DNA of 64,000 bases from Micromonospora sp. C28SCA-DRY-2. Lineage in GTDB: Bacteria; Actinomycetota; Actinomycetes; Mycobacteriales; Micromonosporaceae. Made by a program: the position numbers and the translations under genes. Shown here piece after piece: positions 46,275-53,594 of this stretch (position 1 is its first letter; every line of letters starts with the position of its first letter). The stretch lies in NCBI RefSeq assembly GCF_030519475.1, contig NZ_JAUMKD010000003.1:558001-622000 (forward strand), in the 5' to 3' direction. The notes under the pieces are model-generated. The model was not told the origin of the DNA, searched no databases, and saw only the letters and a list, made by a program, of their open reading frames with translations.

Positions 46275-46291
46275 CTCAAGATTTCTTCAAG
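46275..46291 (+). promoter_or_regulatory. TCAAG-N6-TCAAG direct repeat upstream of small secreted protein
   Basis: CTCAAGATTTCTTCAAG lies 85 bases before the ATG at 46377. The 11-bp period is that of OmpR/PhoB-family response-regulator boxes. The same element, CTCAAGATTGTCTCAAG, occurs upstream of the other small secreted protein. Confidence 0.55.
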
Positions 46292-46376
46292 GTTGGTCGA
46301 CGTCGATGATCGGCGGCATCCGTCGATGGAAGGATCTGCGCCGTCGTTGCGCCACGTGCGGCAGGAGGACATGTCG

Positions 46377-46883
46377 ATGCTTCGTTCCATGCTGGTCCTG
46401 ATGAGACTCATCCGGCCCCGGCTCGCCGTCGACCGAGGGATCCGGGGCGGGCTTGCCGCCCTGGCGATGACGGCCGTCGCCGTGTTCGCCGCCCCCACCC
46501 CGAGCATGGCCAGTGGTGACCTCTACTTCGTCGGCTGCGAAGGCTCGTACGCGTCGTGTCAGACCGGCGTCAGGGTCTCGCTTGCGGAGGGCGTGTGCAC
46601 CGGCGCATCGGCGTCCTACGGCGCCACGATCGTCTGCGTCGACTACAACGGCGATTACGTGTACGTGAAGGACAACGACGCCGACGGCCGGTCGGCGGTG
46701 GCGCGCATCGACAGCGAACGGGGGGTGGCGTACCGGTACTGCCGCAACACGCATGGGGCCGGCTCCTGGGCCAGGTGCAACTTCGACTGGAGCGAGGCCG
46801 GTGAGAAGAAGGTGAATGCCGGCATTCTGCAGAACTACGCCACCATGCCGCTCGACTACCTGTGGCGGTTCTCCAACAACTAG
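46377..46883 (+). CDS. Small secreted protein of unknown function
   Basis: 168 residues from the ATG at 46377, 8 bases after AGGAGG; the ATG at 46371 is too close to that site. A long signal peptide with a basic front and the core GGLAALAMTAVAVFAAPTPSMA is cleaved near residue 46. The mature part of about 122 residues has six Cys, suggesting disulfides (VGCEGSYASCQTGV, GVCTGASASYGATIVC, YRYCRNTHGAGSWARCNFDW). The ends are polar and aromatic. No family recognised; it is likely an extracellular or wall-associated protein. It shares an upstream repeat with the leftward gene at 47032. Confidence 0.65.
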   Translation: MLRSMLVLMRLIRPRLAVDRGIRGGLAALAMTAVAVFAAPTPSMASGDLYFVGCEGSYASCQTGVRVSLAEGVCTGASASYGATIVCVDYNGDYVYVKDNDADGRSAVARIDSERGVAYRYCRNTHGAGSWARCNFDWSEAGEKKVNAGILQNYATMPLDYLWRFSNN

Positions 46884-47031
46884 CGGAGTCCGAGATCGCA
46901 CCTCAGCCGGGGGTGGTGTTGGGGACCAGCACCCGGCGGCGAACGGCAGCCGCCGCCGAGCGCGAGCTGGTCGCGCAGCGGGACGGCCCCGCCGGCGCAC
47001 CGCTGGCGAGGCGTCCCTTGTGCGGGCTCGG

Positions 47032-47469
47032 TCAGCTCCGGATCGACGGGCTGTAGTTGTGGTACTTGTACACGCCGTCGCGCGACGCCCACACGTGCAC
47101 CCGGATCGGGATGTTCTCGGCGGTGTTGTAGTTGCACACGGTCATGCCCCCGCTGGTGTTGCTCGTGCTGGTGTCGTCGAAGCAGGGGCTGCTGTGGTTG
47201 ACCCAGTGCAGGACGCCGCTGCTGTCGGGCATGAGCTTCTGGATCTGAGCCCGCGTGCCCCAGCCGTCGGCCTGGAAGTCCTCCAGCCGGAGGATCTCGC
47301 CGTCCGCGTAGAGCTTGGCGACCCCACCGTTGATGCTGGCGCCGGGAACGGCCCAGGCCGCCCACGCGTACCCGTTGTTCGCCGCGGAGGCAGCGCCCGG
47401 GGTGGCGACGACCGCCATGCCGACCGCGACGCCCGCCGCCACCACGGCCTTGGTGACCTTTCCGATCAT
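47032..47469 (-). CDS. Small secreted protein of unknown function
   Basis: 145 residues from the ATG at 47469 (GAGGAGGCACA upstream). A clean Sec signal ends at ASA-AN (about residue 29). The mature 116 residues are rich in Trp, Asn, Gly and Tyr (NNGYAWAAWAVPGASINGG, WVNHSSPCFDDTSTSNTSGG, RVHVWASRDGVYKYHNYSPS) with two Cys that may pair. This looks like a compact beta-rich exported protein. No family recognised. It converges on the other small secreted protein, and both share the TCAAG element upstream. Confidence 0.65.
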   Translation of the reverse strand: MIGKVTKAVVAAGVAVGMAVVATPGAASAANNGYAWAAWAVPGASINGGVAKLYADGEILRLEDFQADGWGTRAQIQKLMPDSSGVLHWVNHSSPCFDDTSTSNTSGGMTVCNYNTAENIPIRVHVWASRDGVYKYHNYSPSIRS

Positions 47470-47618
47470 TGTGCCTCCTCCTGTGTGGCCGAGGATGGAC
47501 CTGCGCCCACGCCACGGCCGGCGATTCGAGCCCGGGCCGGCCGGCGACCGGACCATCGCTCGATGTTTGACACGATCTTTCGGCCGCGACGCTTCGACCG
47601 CCACAAATTTCCGGAGAG

Positions 47619-47635
47619 CTTGAGACAATCTTGAG
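47619..47635 (-). promoter_or_regulatory. TCAAG-N6-TCAAG direct repeat upstream of the leftward secreted protein
   Basis: On the minus strand CTCAAGATTGTCTCAAG, matching the element at 46275-46291 in 14 of 17 bases with identical spacing. It lies about 150 bases upstream of the start at 47469. Confidence 0.55.
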
Positions 47636-47639
47636 GATG

Positions 47640-48209
47640 GACGGCTCTCCGGTCCATTCGTAGACGCGGCCGCGAAGCCGGGCAATCTCCGTGGCTCGAA
47701 ATCTCCCGCCGCCGAACCACTTCGGAAAAGCGCTGGTCGCCGGTTCGCGATTCACCGGGGGTCTGGTTCCGGACGGTTTCCGGTAAGGCGCAACAGCACG
47801 GGATCCGACGACACCTCTCTTGTCGGTCCGAACCGCCGCTTGCCGTACCGGCTGGCTCGGGTCGGACCCGGTTCTCCGCCCCGCTGGTGGCCGCGCTCCC
47901 CTGGGCCGTCCTATCCGCAGGCGGGCTCGGCCCGCGCCCTCGACCGGCCCGCGGCCGGACCCGCCCGTCTTCGACACGCGGAGTGCGGCGTACGTAACGC
48001 CACGCCATGGATGAACGCCTATCGATGAGGAAGCCGGATGTGCGGCCTCCACGACCCGGCATGGCCTTCACCCCCACCCCCCAGGCCGTTCAGGTCGAGC
48101 AGCAAACGGCCGGTACCAGTGGCACGGCATCCCCTCCCGCCCGCCACCCGCCGGCGGTCGACTCACCAGGGCCATCACCCGCCTGGCCCATCACTCCCAG
48201 GAGGAGACA
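47640..48209. other. Long intergenic region without a recognised gene
   Basis: About 570 bases upstream of the streptogrisin-type protease gene. Frames on both strands are compositionally biased and lack start-site or family support. The last 20 bases hold the GGAGGAGACA ribosome site. The length suggests a long leader or regulatory region. Confidence 0.45.
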
Positions 48210-49097
48210 GTGAGGATCACAAGGATTCCCGCCCGCAGCCCCATCGCCCGATCCGCCCAACTGCTGGCCGTGACCGTCGGCATGGTCGCTGCCGCCGCCT
48301 TCACCCAGCCGACCGCCGCGTCGGCGTCCCCCCAGGACTACAGCGCCCGCCAGCTCGCCGAGGTGAGTGCCGCGGTGGACCGGTCGGGCGTCGAGGGCAT
48401 CGCCTGGCACGTGGACGCAGCGTCCGGCCGCGTGGTCGTGACCGCCGACAGCACCGTCAGCCGCGCCGAGATCGCGAAGATCAGGCAGAGCGCCGGCGAC
48501 AAGGTCGGTGCGGTCCGGGTCGAGCGCGCCTCCGGAGTCTTCCGGCCGCTGCTGGCCGCCGGCGACGCCATCTACGGTGGGGGTTACCGCTGCTCGCTCG
48601 GCTTCAACGTCGTCAGCGGCAACACCTACTACTTCCTGACCGCCGGGCACTGCGGGGACGTGGCCAACACCTGGTACACGAACTCGAGCCAGACCACGCT
48701 CATCGGGGCGACCGTCGGCTCCAGTTACCCCGGCAACGACTACGCGCTGGTCCGCTATGACAACGCGTCACTGAGCCACCCCGGCGGGTTCGCCGTCGCG
48801 GACGCGTACGTCGGGGAGTCGGTCAAGCGGACCGGGTCGACCACCGGCACCCACAGCGGGACGGTCACCGCACTCAACGTCTCGGTCCGCTACGTGGGCC
48901 AGGGCGGCGGCAAGGTGAGCGGCATGATCCAGACCAACGTGTGCGCCGAGCCCGGCGACTCCGGCGGCGCCCTGTACGACGGCTCGAAGGCGCTCGGCAT
49001 CACCTCCGGCGGCAGCGGCGACTGCCGATCCGGCGGCACCACCTTCTACCAGCCGGTACGCGAGGCGGTCAACGCGTACGGCGTGACCGTCTACTGA
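48210..49097 (+). CDS. Secreted chymotrypsin-like protease (streptogrisin type, S1E)
   Basis: 295 residues from the GTG at 48210 (AGGAGACA upstream). A signal peptide ends near ASA-SP (residue 40), a propeptide of about 70 residues follows, and the mature protease begins near [13 protein letters not shown]. The triad is visible: His in FLTAGHCG, Asp in GNDYALV and Ser in [13 protein letters not shown]. Cys residues match the streptogrisin disulfides (RCS...[11 protein letters not shown]...GDCRSGG). It is an extracellular serine protease. A 13-bp hairpin follows. Confidence 0.93.
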   Translation: MRITRIPARSPIARSAQLLAVTVGMVAAAAFTQPTAASASPQDYSARQLAEVSAAVDRSGVEGIAWHVDAASGRVVVTADSTVSRAEIAKIRQSAGDKVGAVRVERASGVFRPLLAAGDAIYGGGYRCSLGFNVVSGNTYYFLTAGHCGDVANTWYTNSSQTTLIGATVGSSYPGNDYALVRYDNASLSHPGGFAVADAYVGESVKRTGSTTGTHSGTVTALNVSVRYVGQGGGKVSGMIQTNVCAEPGDSGGALYDGSKALGITSGGSGDCRSGGTTFYQPVREAVNAYGVTVY

Positions 49098-49114
49098 TCC
49101 CACCAGCGGAGCAC

Positions 49115-49142
49115 CGGGCTCCCGGCCGTGGCCGGGAGCCCG
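49115..49142 (+). terminator. Hairpin after the streptogrisin-type gene
   Basis: CGGGCTCCCGGCC and GGCCGGGAGCCCG form perfect 13-bp arms, 17 bases after the stop. Confidence 0.8.
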
Positions 49143-49202
49143 CTGCGCACCGGCATCCCGGCGGACCAGCACACCGCCGGTGGGGTGGCTACCATCGCGG
49201 GA

Positions 49203-49616
49203 ATGTCGATCACGGCTCGTACAGTGCGGCTGCTCATGCCGGTAGCCGCGCTGCTGTTCCTGGGCCTGGCACTGCTGGTCCGCGTCGTCGACGACGGGGC
49301 GTTGCGGCAGCACTCGGGCACCGCGCTGTACGCGTCGATGGTCTGGGCCGGGGTGCTGTTCCTGTGGCCGCGGATGGCGCCGGTGCCGGCCGGGACGATC
49401 GCCGTCGTGTTCTGCTGGGTGGTCGAGTGCGCGCAGCTGACCGGGGTGCCGGCCGAGCTGGCCGCGCGGAGCCTGGTGGCGCGACTGGCGCTGGGCGTGC
49501 GGTTCGACCCCGTCGATCTGGCCTGGTACCCGGCCGGCGTGGTTCCCCTGGTGGTGCTGCACCACCTGATGCGCGCCCGGTCCCGCGTCGTACCAGCGGC
49601 GGGGTCACGAGCCTGA
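49203..49616 (+). CDS. DUF2809 membrane protein
   Basis: 137 residues from the ATG at 49203. Three to four membrane segments (LLMPVAALLFLGLALLVR, ALYASMVWAGVLFLWP, GTIAVVFCWVVECAQL, YPAGVVPLVVLHHL) and the conserved QHSGTALYAS, WVVECAQL and DLAWYPAG pieces fit DUF2809. Function unknown. TACCAT lies just upstream without a ribosome site, so the message may be leaderless. Confidence 0.8.
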   Translation: MSITARTVRLLMPVAALLFLGLALLVRVVDDGALRQHSGTALYASMVWAGVLFLWPRMAPVPAGTIAVVFCWVVECAQLTGVPAELAARSLVARLALGVRFDPVDLAWYPAGVVPLVVLHHLMRARSRVVPAAGSRA

Positions 49617-49779
49617 CCGATCGGGAGGATCGTGGCGCCGCGGGTGAGAGGTGACGTGCCAACGGGCGGGGGTGCGGTCCTCGACGAGCGTCATCGCGCA
49701 GGCGGCGACGATCCCCTTCGTCATCGACTGACACCGGCGCCAACGTGGCGGGCGATTCAGCCGGTGCCGGATCGGCGCG

Positions 49780-50541
49780 TCACCGCACTCGTGCGGTCTC
49801 GCGCAGAGCGGTGTCGAGCACGTCGGCAATGCCCTGCTCGTCGACCACCGTCGCGGGATCGTGCTGGTACCGCCGGACCGCCTGCCGGACGGCCGTGAGC
49901 GAGGGGTCCCGGTCGAGCGCCCATGCCGCGGCCTGCGCCTTGGAGCAGTGCACGTTCTCCACCGCGAAGCGCCAGATCCGGCAGGCGGTCAGCACCATGA
50001 AAGCGGCGCTCTCCGCGTCGTCGGTGAGCGACCGCCAGGTCAGCAACCAGTGCCGGCCACGGTCAACGATCCAGTCGGCCGGGACGGGTGCGAGCACCTC
50101 GTGGGCGGCGGCACCCCGGAGCGCACGCCCGTGCGCACGCGCCATCGACAGTTCAGCCGGCAGGTCCGCCGACGCCGCCTGGCGACGTTCGACCTCGAAC
50201 TCCTCGGGCGGTGGGCCGTATCGGCCGAGGTGCAGCTCCATGGCGGGCGCCCGGGTCGGCGCGGCGGCCACCTCCGAGGTCACGACGTGCAGATCGATGC
50301 CCGCCGCGCTGCCCACGTCCGCCTGCCGAACCAGACGCTCGAGGGCTGCCGCCTGGGCATCGGCGAGACGACCGTCGATGACGGCGAGCAGATCGATGTC
50401 GCTGCGGCCGGGGTGGAACCCGCCGGCCGACAGGGAGCCGTGCAGGATCACCGACCGCGCGGAGTCCCCGGCGATGTCCACGATGGAGTCGGCGAGCGAC
50501 GTCGCGACGATCAGAGCGGGCAGTTCGTCGACTCCGACCAC
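49780..50541 (-). CDS. Nucleotidyltransferase, aminoglycoside adenylyltransferase-like
   Basis: 253 residues. The N-terminal half has the nucleotidyltransferase signature GSLSAGGFHPGRSDIDLLAV (GS...DxD, metal-binding Asps). The C-terminal half is helical (MVLTACRIWRFAVENVHCSKAQAAAWAL), as in ANT(3'')/AadA and DUF4111 proteins. AadA adenylylates streptomycin and spectinomycin; many homologues are not resistance enzymes, so the substrate is open. Starts at a GTG. Confidence 0.8.
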   Translation of the reverse strand: MVGVDELPALIVATSLADSIVDIAGDSARSVILHGSLSAGGFHPGRSDIDLLAVIDGRLADAQAAALERLVRQADVGSAAGIDLHVVTSEVAAAPTRAPAMELHLGRYGPPPEEFEVERRQAASADLPAELSMARAHGRALRGAAAHEVLAPVPADWIVDRGRHWLLTWRSLTDDAESAAFMVLTACRIWRFAVENVHCSKAQAAAWALDRDPSLTAVRQAVRRYQHDPATVVDEQGIADVLDTALRETARVR

Positions 50542-50712
50542 CCGACAGTTCTACCAGAACTCCCCAGGTCCGCCCCCATGATCCGGCGCACACTGATCGA
50601 CGCCCCGATCCCGCCGGCACGGCAGTCCAGACAGAGTGGCTCGGCGTAGCGGAGCTGGCCGGCGTGTGCCGGGCGGCGAGGGGTTGAGGACTGCGCGGGA
50701 GAGTTGCGGGGA

Positions 50713-50755
50713 CAGTCCCCGGGCGTCGCCGTCGACTGGCGTAGCCCGGGGACTG
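50713..50755. repeat. Long GC hairpin with nested GGGGAC/GTCCCC palindromes
   Basis: CAGTCCCCGGGC pairs perfectly with GCCCGGGGACTG over a 19-base loop that itself holds CGCC/GGCG. Each arm also overlaps a small palindrome (GGGGAC-A-GTCCCC on the left). No gene ends nearby on the plus strand, so it is not an obvious terminator. Confidence 0.55.
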
Positions 50756-50800
50756 CCCCGGTGCGTCGGTCGGGTCACCGGCGCGGCACGGGCGTCGCTC

Positions 50801-50860
50801 TCACTTCCTCGTCAGCCCGTACGCGTCGCGGACGACCTGCTGGACGCGGTTGCCGTCGGT
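50801..50860 (-). pseudogene. Possible C-terminal fragment of a lost gene
   Basis: A minus-strand frame ending at 50801 reads DGNRVQQVVRDAYGLTRK before TGA, which looks like a genuine protein end. Upstream the frame becomes Pro/Arg/Ser-rich and non-coding, with protein-like text (KGADTTNGAVSL) in a different frame. This suggests a frameshifted remnant; the family is not identifiable. Confidence 0.25.
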
Positions 50861-51223
50861 GCTTGAGGCTGACGGCTCCGTTGGTGGTGTCGGCCCCCTT
50901 CGACGAGGGCGGCGGCCCGACCGGTCCAGGCTCGCCGAGGCGGTCGTCGGCCACAGACCCTTGCCCTGCCACAGCTCGATGCCCTACAGTTAGGTTTCTT
51001 AAGTAATTGATGCATGTCTATATATCGGCCGCGTCCTCTGTTCCCGGCGGTGTCTGCTTCCCACGGCGACCCCCGGGTCACCCCCCGCGACGGGTGAGCT
51101 GTCCGGGGAGTCGGACGCCGGTCACGGCCACATCAGGCAGGGCGGCGCTGGCCGCCCTGGCCACCGGCGGCCCGCCGCGCCGCGTCGACCGCCACAGCCA
51201 GCTAACCGCCAAGGAGGTCCGAG

Positions 51224-51682
51224 ATGTCCGCAACCCGCTGGCGAGTCGCCGCGCTGATGGCGTACCGCATGGTGGTGGCGCTGCTGTTCGCGGCGCACGG
51301 CGCAGCCTCGCTGTTCGGCGTCTTCGGCGGCGCTCGCGGCACCGGCGAAGCCCTGCCGTTCGCGGCGTGGCCCGGCTGGTGGGCAGCCCTGATCCAACTG
51401 GTCGGCGGCCTGCTCGTCCTCGGCGGACTGTTCACCCGCGTCGCCGCGCTGATCTGCTCCGGCTCCATGGCATACGCGTACTTCTCGGTGCATCAACCCG
51501 AGGCGCTGATGCCGTTGAACAACGGCGGCGAGCTGGCCGCGATGTTCTGCTGGTCCTTCTTCCTGATCGCGGTGCTGGGTGCCGACCGGTGGTCGCTGGA
51601 CGCGGTCATGGCGGGTCGCACGCACCACCGCCGGCCGCGGCCCACGGCCGCCCCCGACGCGCACGCCACCCCCGGGCGCTGA
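51224..51682 (+). CDS. DoxX family membrane protein
   Basis: 152 residues with four membrane segments (MVVALLFAAHGAASLFG, WWAALIQLVGGLLVLGGLF, AALICSGSMAYAYFSVHQP, GGELAAMFCWSFFLIAVLG), the typical DoxX fold. The FAAHG, GGLLVLGGLFTR and MAYAYF motifs support the family. DoxX proteins associate with redox and thiosulfate or thiol stress systems but have varied roles. A perfect AAGGAGGT lies upstream. Confidence 0.85.
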   Translation: MSATRWRVAALMAYRMVVALLFAAHGAASLFGVFGGARGTGEALPFAAWPGWWAALIQLVGGLLVLGGLFTRVAALICSGSMAYAYFSVHQPEALMPLNNGGELAAMFCWSFFLIAVLGADRWSLDAVMAGRTHHRRPRPTAAPDAHATPGR

Positions 51683-51721
51683 CCAGGCGGCACCCGCCGC
51701 CGCCCGATACCGAGCCGTCGA

Positions 51722-52564
51722 TCACGCCGGCGTGAACCCCGAGTCTGACAGCACCCGCTTGGCCAGAGCCGAGCTGGTGAAGGCGACGAAGGCGTCCGCG
51801 GCCACCGGGTTCCGGCCGGCGCCGACCGGCACGATCGCATACAGGTCGGCGTGCTCGACCCCCTGGGGAAAGTCGATGGTCCGTAGCTCCGTGCCGGCCC
51901 CGGCGATATCGGTGCGGAACACCAGCGCCGCGTCGGCAGTCCCCGCCCGCACCGCAGCCACCGCGGCCGTCCCGTCGGGCCGCACCATGGTGGGGCGTAC
52001 GTCGGCGATCTTCCGGGCGGTGTCGCCGCAGCGGGTGTGACGGGCGCAGAGCACCACTCGGGCCCCCGGGCGGCGAAGGTCCGTGAGGTCGTCCACCCCT
52101 TCGGCCGTCGCGGCGGTGACGATGACGAGCGGATTGCGGGCGATCACCGTAGGCGCTCCACGGGCAGCACCGCGATCCACGACCGATGCCATGCCGGCCG
52201 TCCCACCGGACGCGAAGACGTCCACTTCGGCGCCGGCCACGACCCGCCGGGCGTGGTTGTCGCTCGCGCCGAACTCGAACAGGACGTCCGTGCCCGGATA
52301 TGCGGCCTCGAACTTCTCGGCCAACACGGTGAACGTCTCCCGCAACTGCTCGTCCGCGTAGACGACCAGCCGGCCGCCCGGCTGACCGGGATCGCCGGGG
52401 CCCTCGCCGTGGTGGTGGCCACCGTGCTGGTGCCCTGTCGGTGCTCCCTGCGGAGCAGGCGGCACGGTGGCCCTTCCGGCATCCGTGCCGGGTGCCGAGG
52501 AGCAACCCCCGAGGCCGAATGCGATCGCGGCCGATACCGCCGCCAGCCAAGGTGCCGACCTCAT
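51722..52564 (-). CDS. modA: ModA-like molybdate-binding lipoprotein with His-rich linker
   Basis: 280 residues from the ATG at 52564. A lipobox (FGLGGCSS, Cys about residue 21) anchors it to the membrane. Next comes an unusual His/Gly-rich linker (GHQHGGHHHGEG, about 45-60). The rest is a class D/F periplasmic-binding fold typical of ModA: LVVYADEQLRETFTVLAEKFEAAYPG, VLFEFGASDNHARRV, VDVFASGG, RNPLVIVTA and ADAALVFRTDI. ModA hands molybdate or tungstate to ModBC, but no permease or ATPase gene is adjacent, so it is an orphan here. The His run could bind metal. The stop lies 37 bases from the convergent DoxX stop. Confidence 0.8.
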   Translation of the reverse strand: MRSAPWLAAVSAAIAFGLGGCSSAPGTDAGRATVPPAPQGAPTGHQHGGHHHGEGPGDPGQPGGRLVVYADEQLRETFTVLAEKFEAAYPGTDVLFEFGASDNHARRVVAGAEVDVFASGGTAGMASVVDRGAARGAPTVIARNPLVIVTAATAEGVDDLTDLRRPGARVVLCARHTRCGDTARKIADVRPTMVRPDGTAAVAAVRAGTADAALVFRTDIAGAGTELRTIDFPQGVEHADLYAIVPVGAGRNPVAADAFVAFTSSALAKRVLSDSGFTPA

Positions 52565-52649
52565 GACACATCCCCTTCCCAAGGTCGTCGCGCACGGGGA
52601 CGGCCGGGCCGGCACCCGACCGGCCCGGCCGTCATCTGACAGCACTCGC

Positions 52650-53381
52650 TCAGCAGGCGCCCTTGTCCTGCCAGACGCCCCACTGGCCGGTCGTGCCGGG
52701 CTCTTCGCCCTGGGTCCACCAGCGAGCGGTCCAGTTGCGGCGCTGGTGCGACACGCTGGCGCCGCCGGTGTAGACGGCCGACGCGCTCCAGGCCGCCGCG
52801 CAGTCACCACCGGGAGGCGGCGTCGTCGGGTCGGTGGGCGGCGGCGTGGTGGGATCGCCCCCCGTGCCACCGACGTTCACGTCGACGCAGGCGTAGAACG
52901 CGTTGGCGGTGTCGTAGATGTTCCAGACGCTGAGGATCTTGTGCCGCCCGGAGGGGAGGTTGGTCAGCGTGTGCGTCACCGTCGACGGCGGCTGTGACGC
53001 GTTGCCGCTGATCGTCTGGTGCAGTTGACCGTCTACGTAGTACTGCCAGTTGAGCGTGCGGTGCGGTGCGGTGTTTCGCCAGGTGAACGACGCGGTGCTG
53101 CCGATGTTGGTCACGCGCCAGCCGGCGTTGTCGTTGTCGAGGATGGTGAAGCCGCTGCCACCGCTGCAGGTGCGGGCGCCCTTGGGGGCCTCGACGCTCT
53201 GCGGCTCGTACTGGATTCCACCGCAGTTGCGCACGACCCCGGTGGCGCACTGATCCTGCCTGCTGGGCGGATTCGTGATCCAGCCGTGGGCGCTGGCCGG
53301 AGCCGCCGGCATGATCGCCGCCACCAGCGGTGCGATCACCACGGCGGACATCAGGACCGCCATCTTTCTCTTCAGACCCAT
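52650..53381 (-). CDS. AA10 lytic polysaccharide monooxygenase with CBM5/12 (chitin type)
   Basis: 243 residues. The signal ends at ASA-H, giving mature N-terminal His32 for copper. The catalytic domain (about 32-175) has HGWITNPPSRQDQCATG, the second brace His in the TAPHRTLNWQYYV segment and the end FYACVDVNVG. A Pro/Thr linker (PTTPPPTDPTTPPPG) joins a C-terminal CBM5/12 of about 48 residues (CAAAWSASAVYTGGASVSH...WWTQGEEPGTTGQWGVW) with the aromatic residues that bind chitin. It would cleave crystalline chitin outside the cell. The GH20 operon upstream on the same strand would handle the products, which is suggestive. Confidence 0.93.
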   Translation of the reverse strand: MGLKRKMAVLMSAVVIAPLVAAIMPAAPASAHGWITNPPSRQDQCATGVVRNCGGIQYEPQSVEAPKGARTCSGGSGFTILDNDNAGWRVTNIGSTASFTWRNTAPHRTLNWQYYVDGQLHQTISGNASQPPSTVTHTLTNLPSGRHKILSVWNIYDTANAFYACVDVNVGGTGGDPTTPPPTDPTTPPPGGDCAAAWSASAVYTGGASVSHQRRNWTARWWTQGEEPGTTGQWGVWQDKGAC

Positions 53382-53459
53382 CTCCGCTCCTTCTGGGAAC
53401 CGGCGGCCGAACGCGACGTTCCGCCGCAGACAATCTGACGATCGTCGATGTCTCCAGGG

Positions 53460-53490
53460 AAGCAATTAATAGTAAAGTTTGTCAACAGTT
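53460..53490 (-). promoter_or_regulatory. AT-rich promoter region of the chitin-type LPMO gene
   Basis: On the minus strand TTGACA (53485-53480) is a perfect -35 hexamer, followed by the AT-rich AACTTTACTATTAATTG. It is about 100 bases upstream of the start codon. The sudden AT-richness in a 70% GC context marks a real promoter, but the exact -10 is not certain. Confidence 0.5.
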
Positions 53491-53594
53491 AATCGGGGGC
53501 TCCTCGACGGCCGTGGCAACGTCGCGGTGCCGGATCCGGTCACTGTTCGGCCGAGCGTCGGTGCTCGATCCAGCCGCTGGCGCCGGACGCCGGT

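Larger units (their letters stand above)
50542..51223. other. Long intergenic region with hairpin and AT-rich stretch
   Basis: 680 bases without an intact gene. It holds the hairpin at 50713-50755, a weak minus-strand coding trace at 50801-50860, and an abrupt AT-rich stretch at about 50990-51030 (TTAGGTTTCTTAAGTAATTG and TATATATC) that would suit a promoter. The last bases are the AAGGAGG site of the DoxX gene. Confidence 0.5.

Noticed and set aside
45912..46376. N-terminal extension of the small secreted protein
   Set aside because: The frame is open upstream but lacks a ribosome site and would bury the signal peptide; AGGAGG places the start at 46377.
50985..51030. Iron box (DmdR/IdeR site)
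   Set aside because: TTAGGTTTCTTAAG matches only the first half of the TTAGGTTAGGCTNACCTAA consensus and no iron gene is adjacent.
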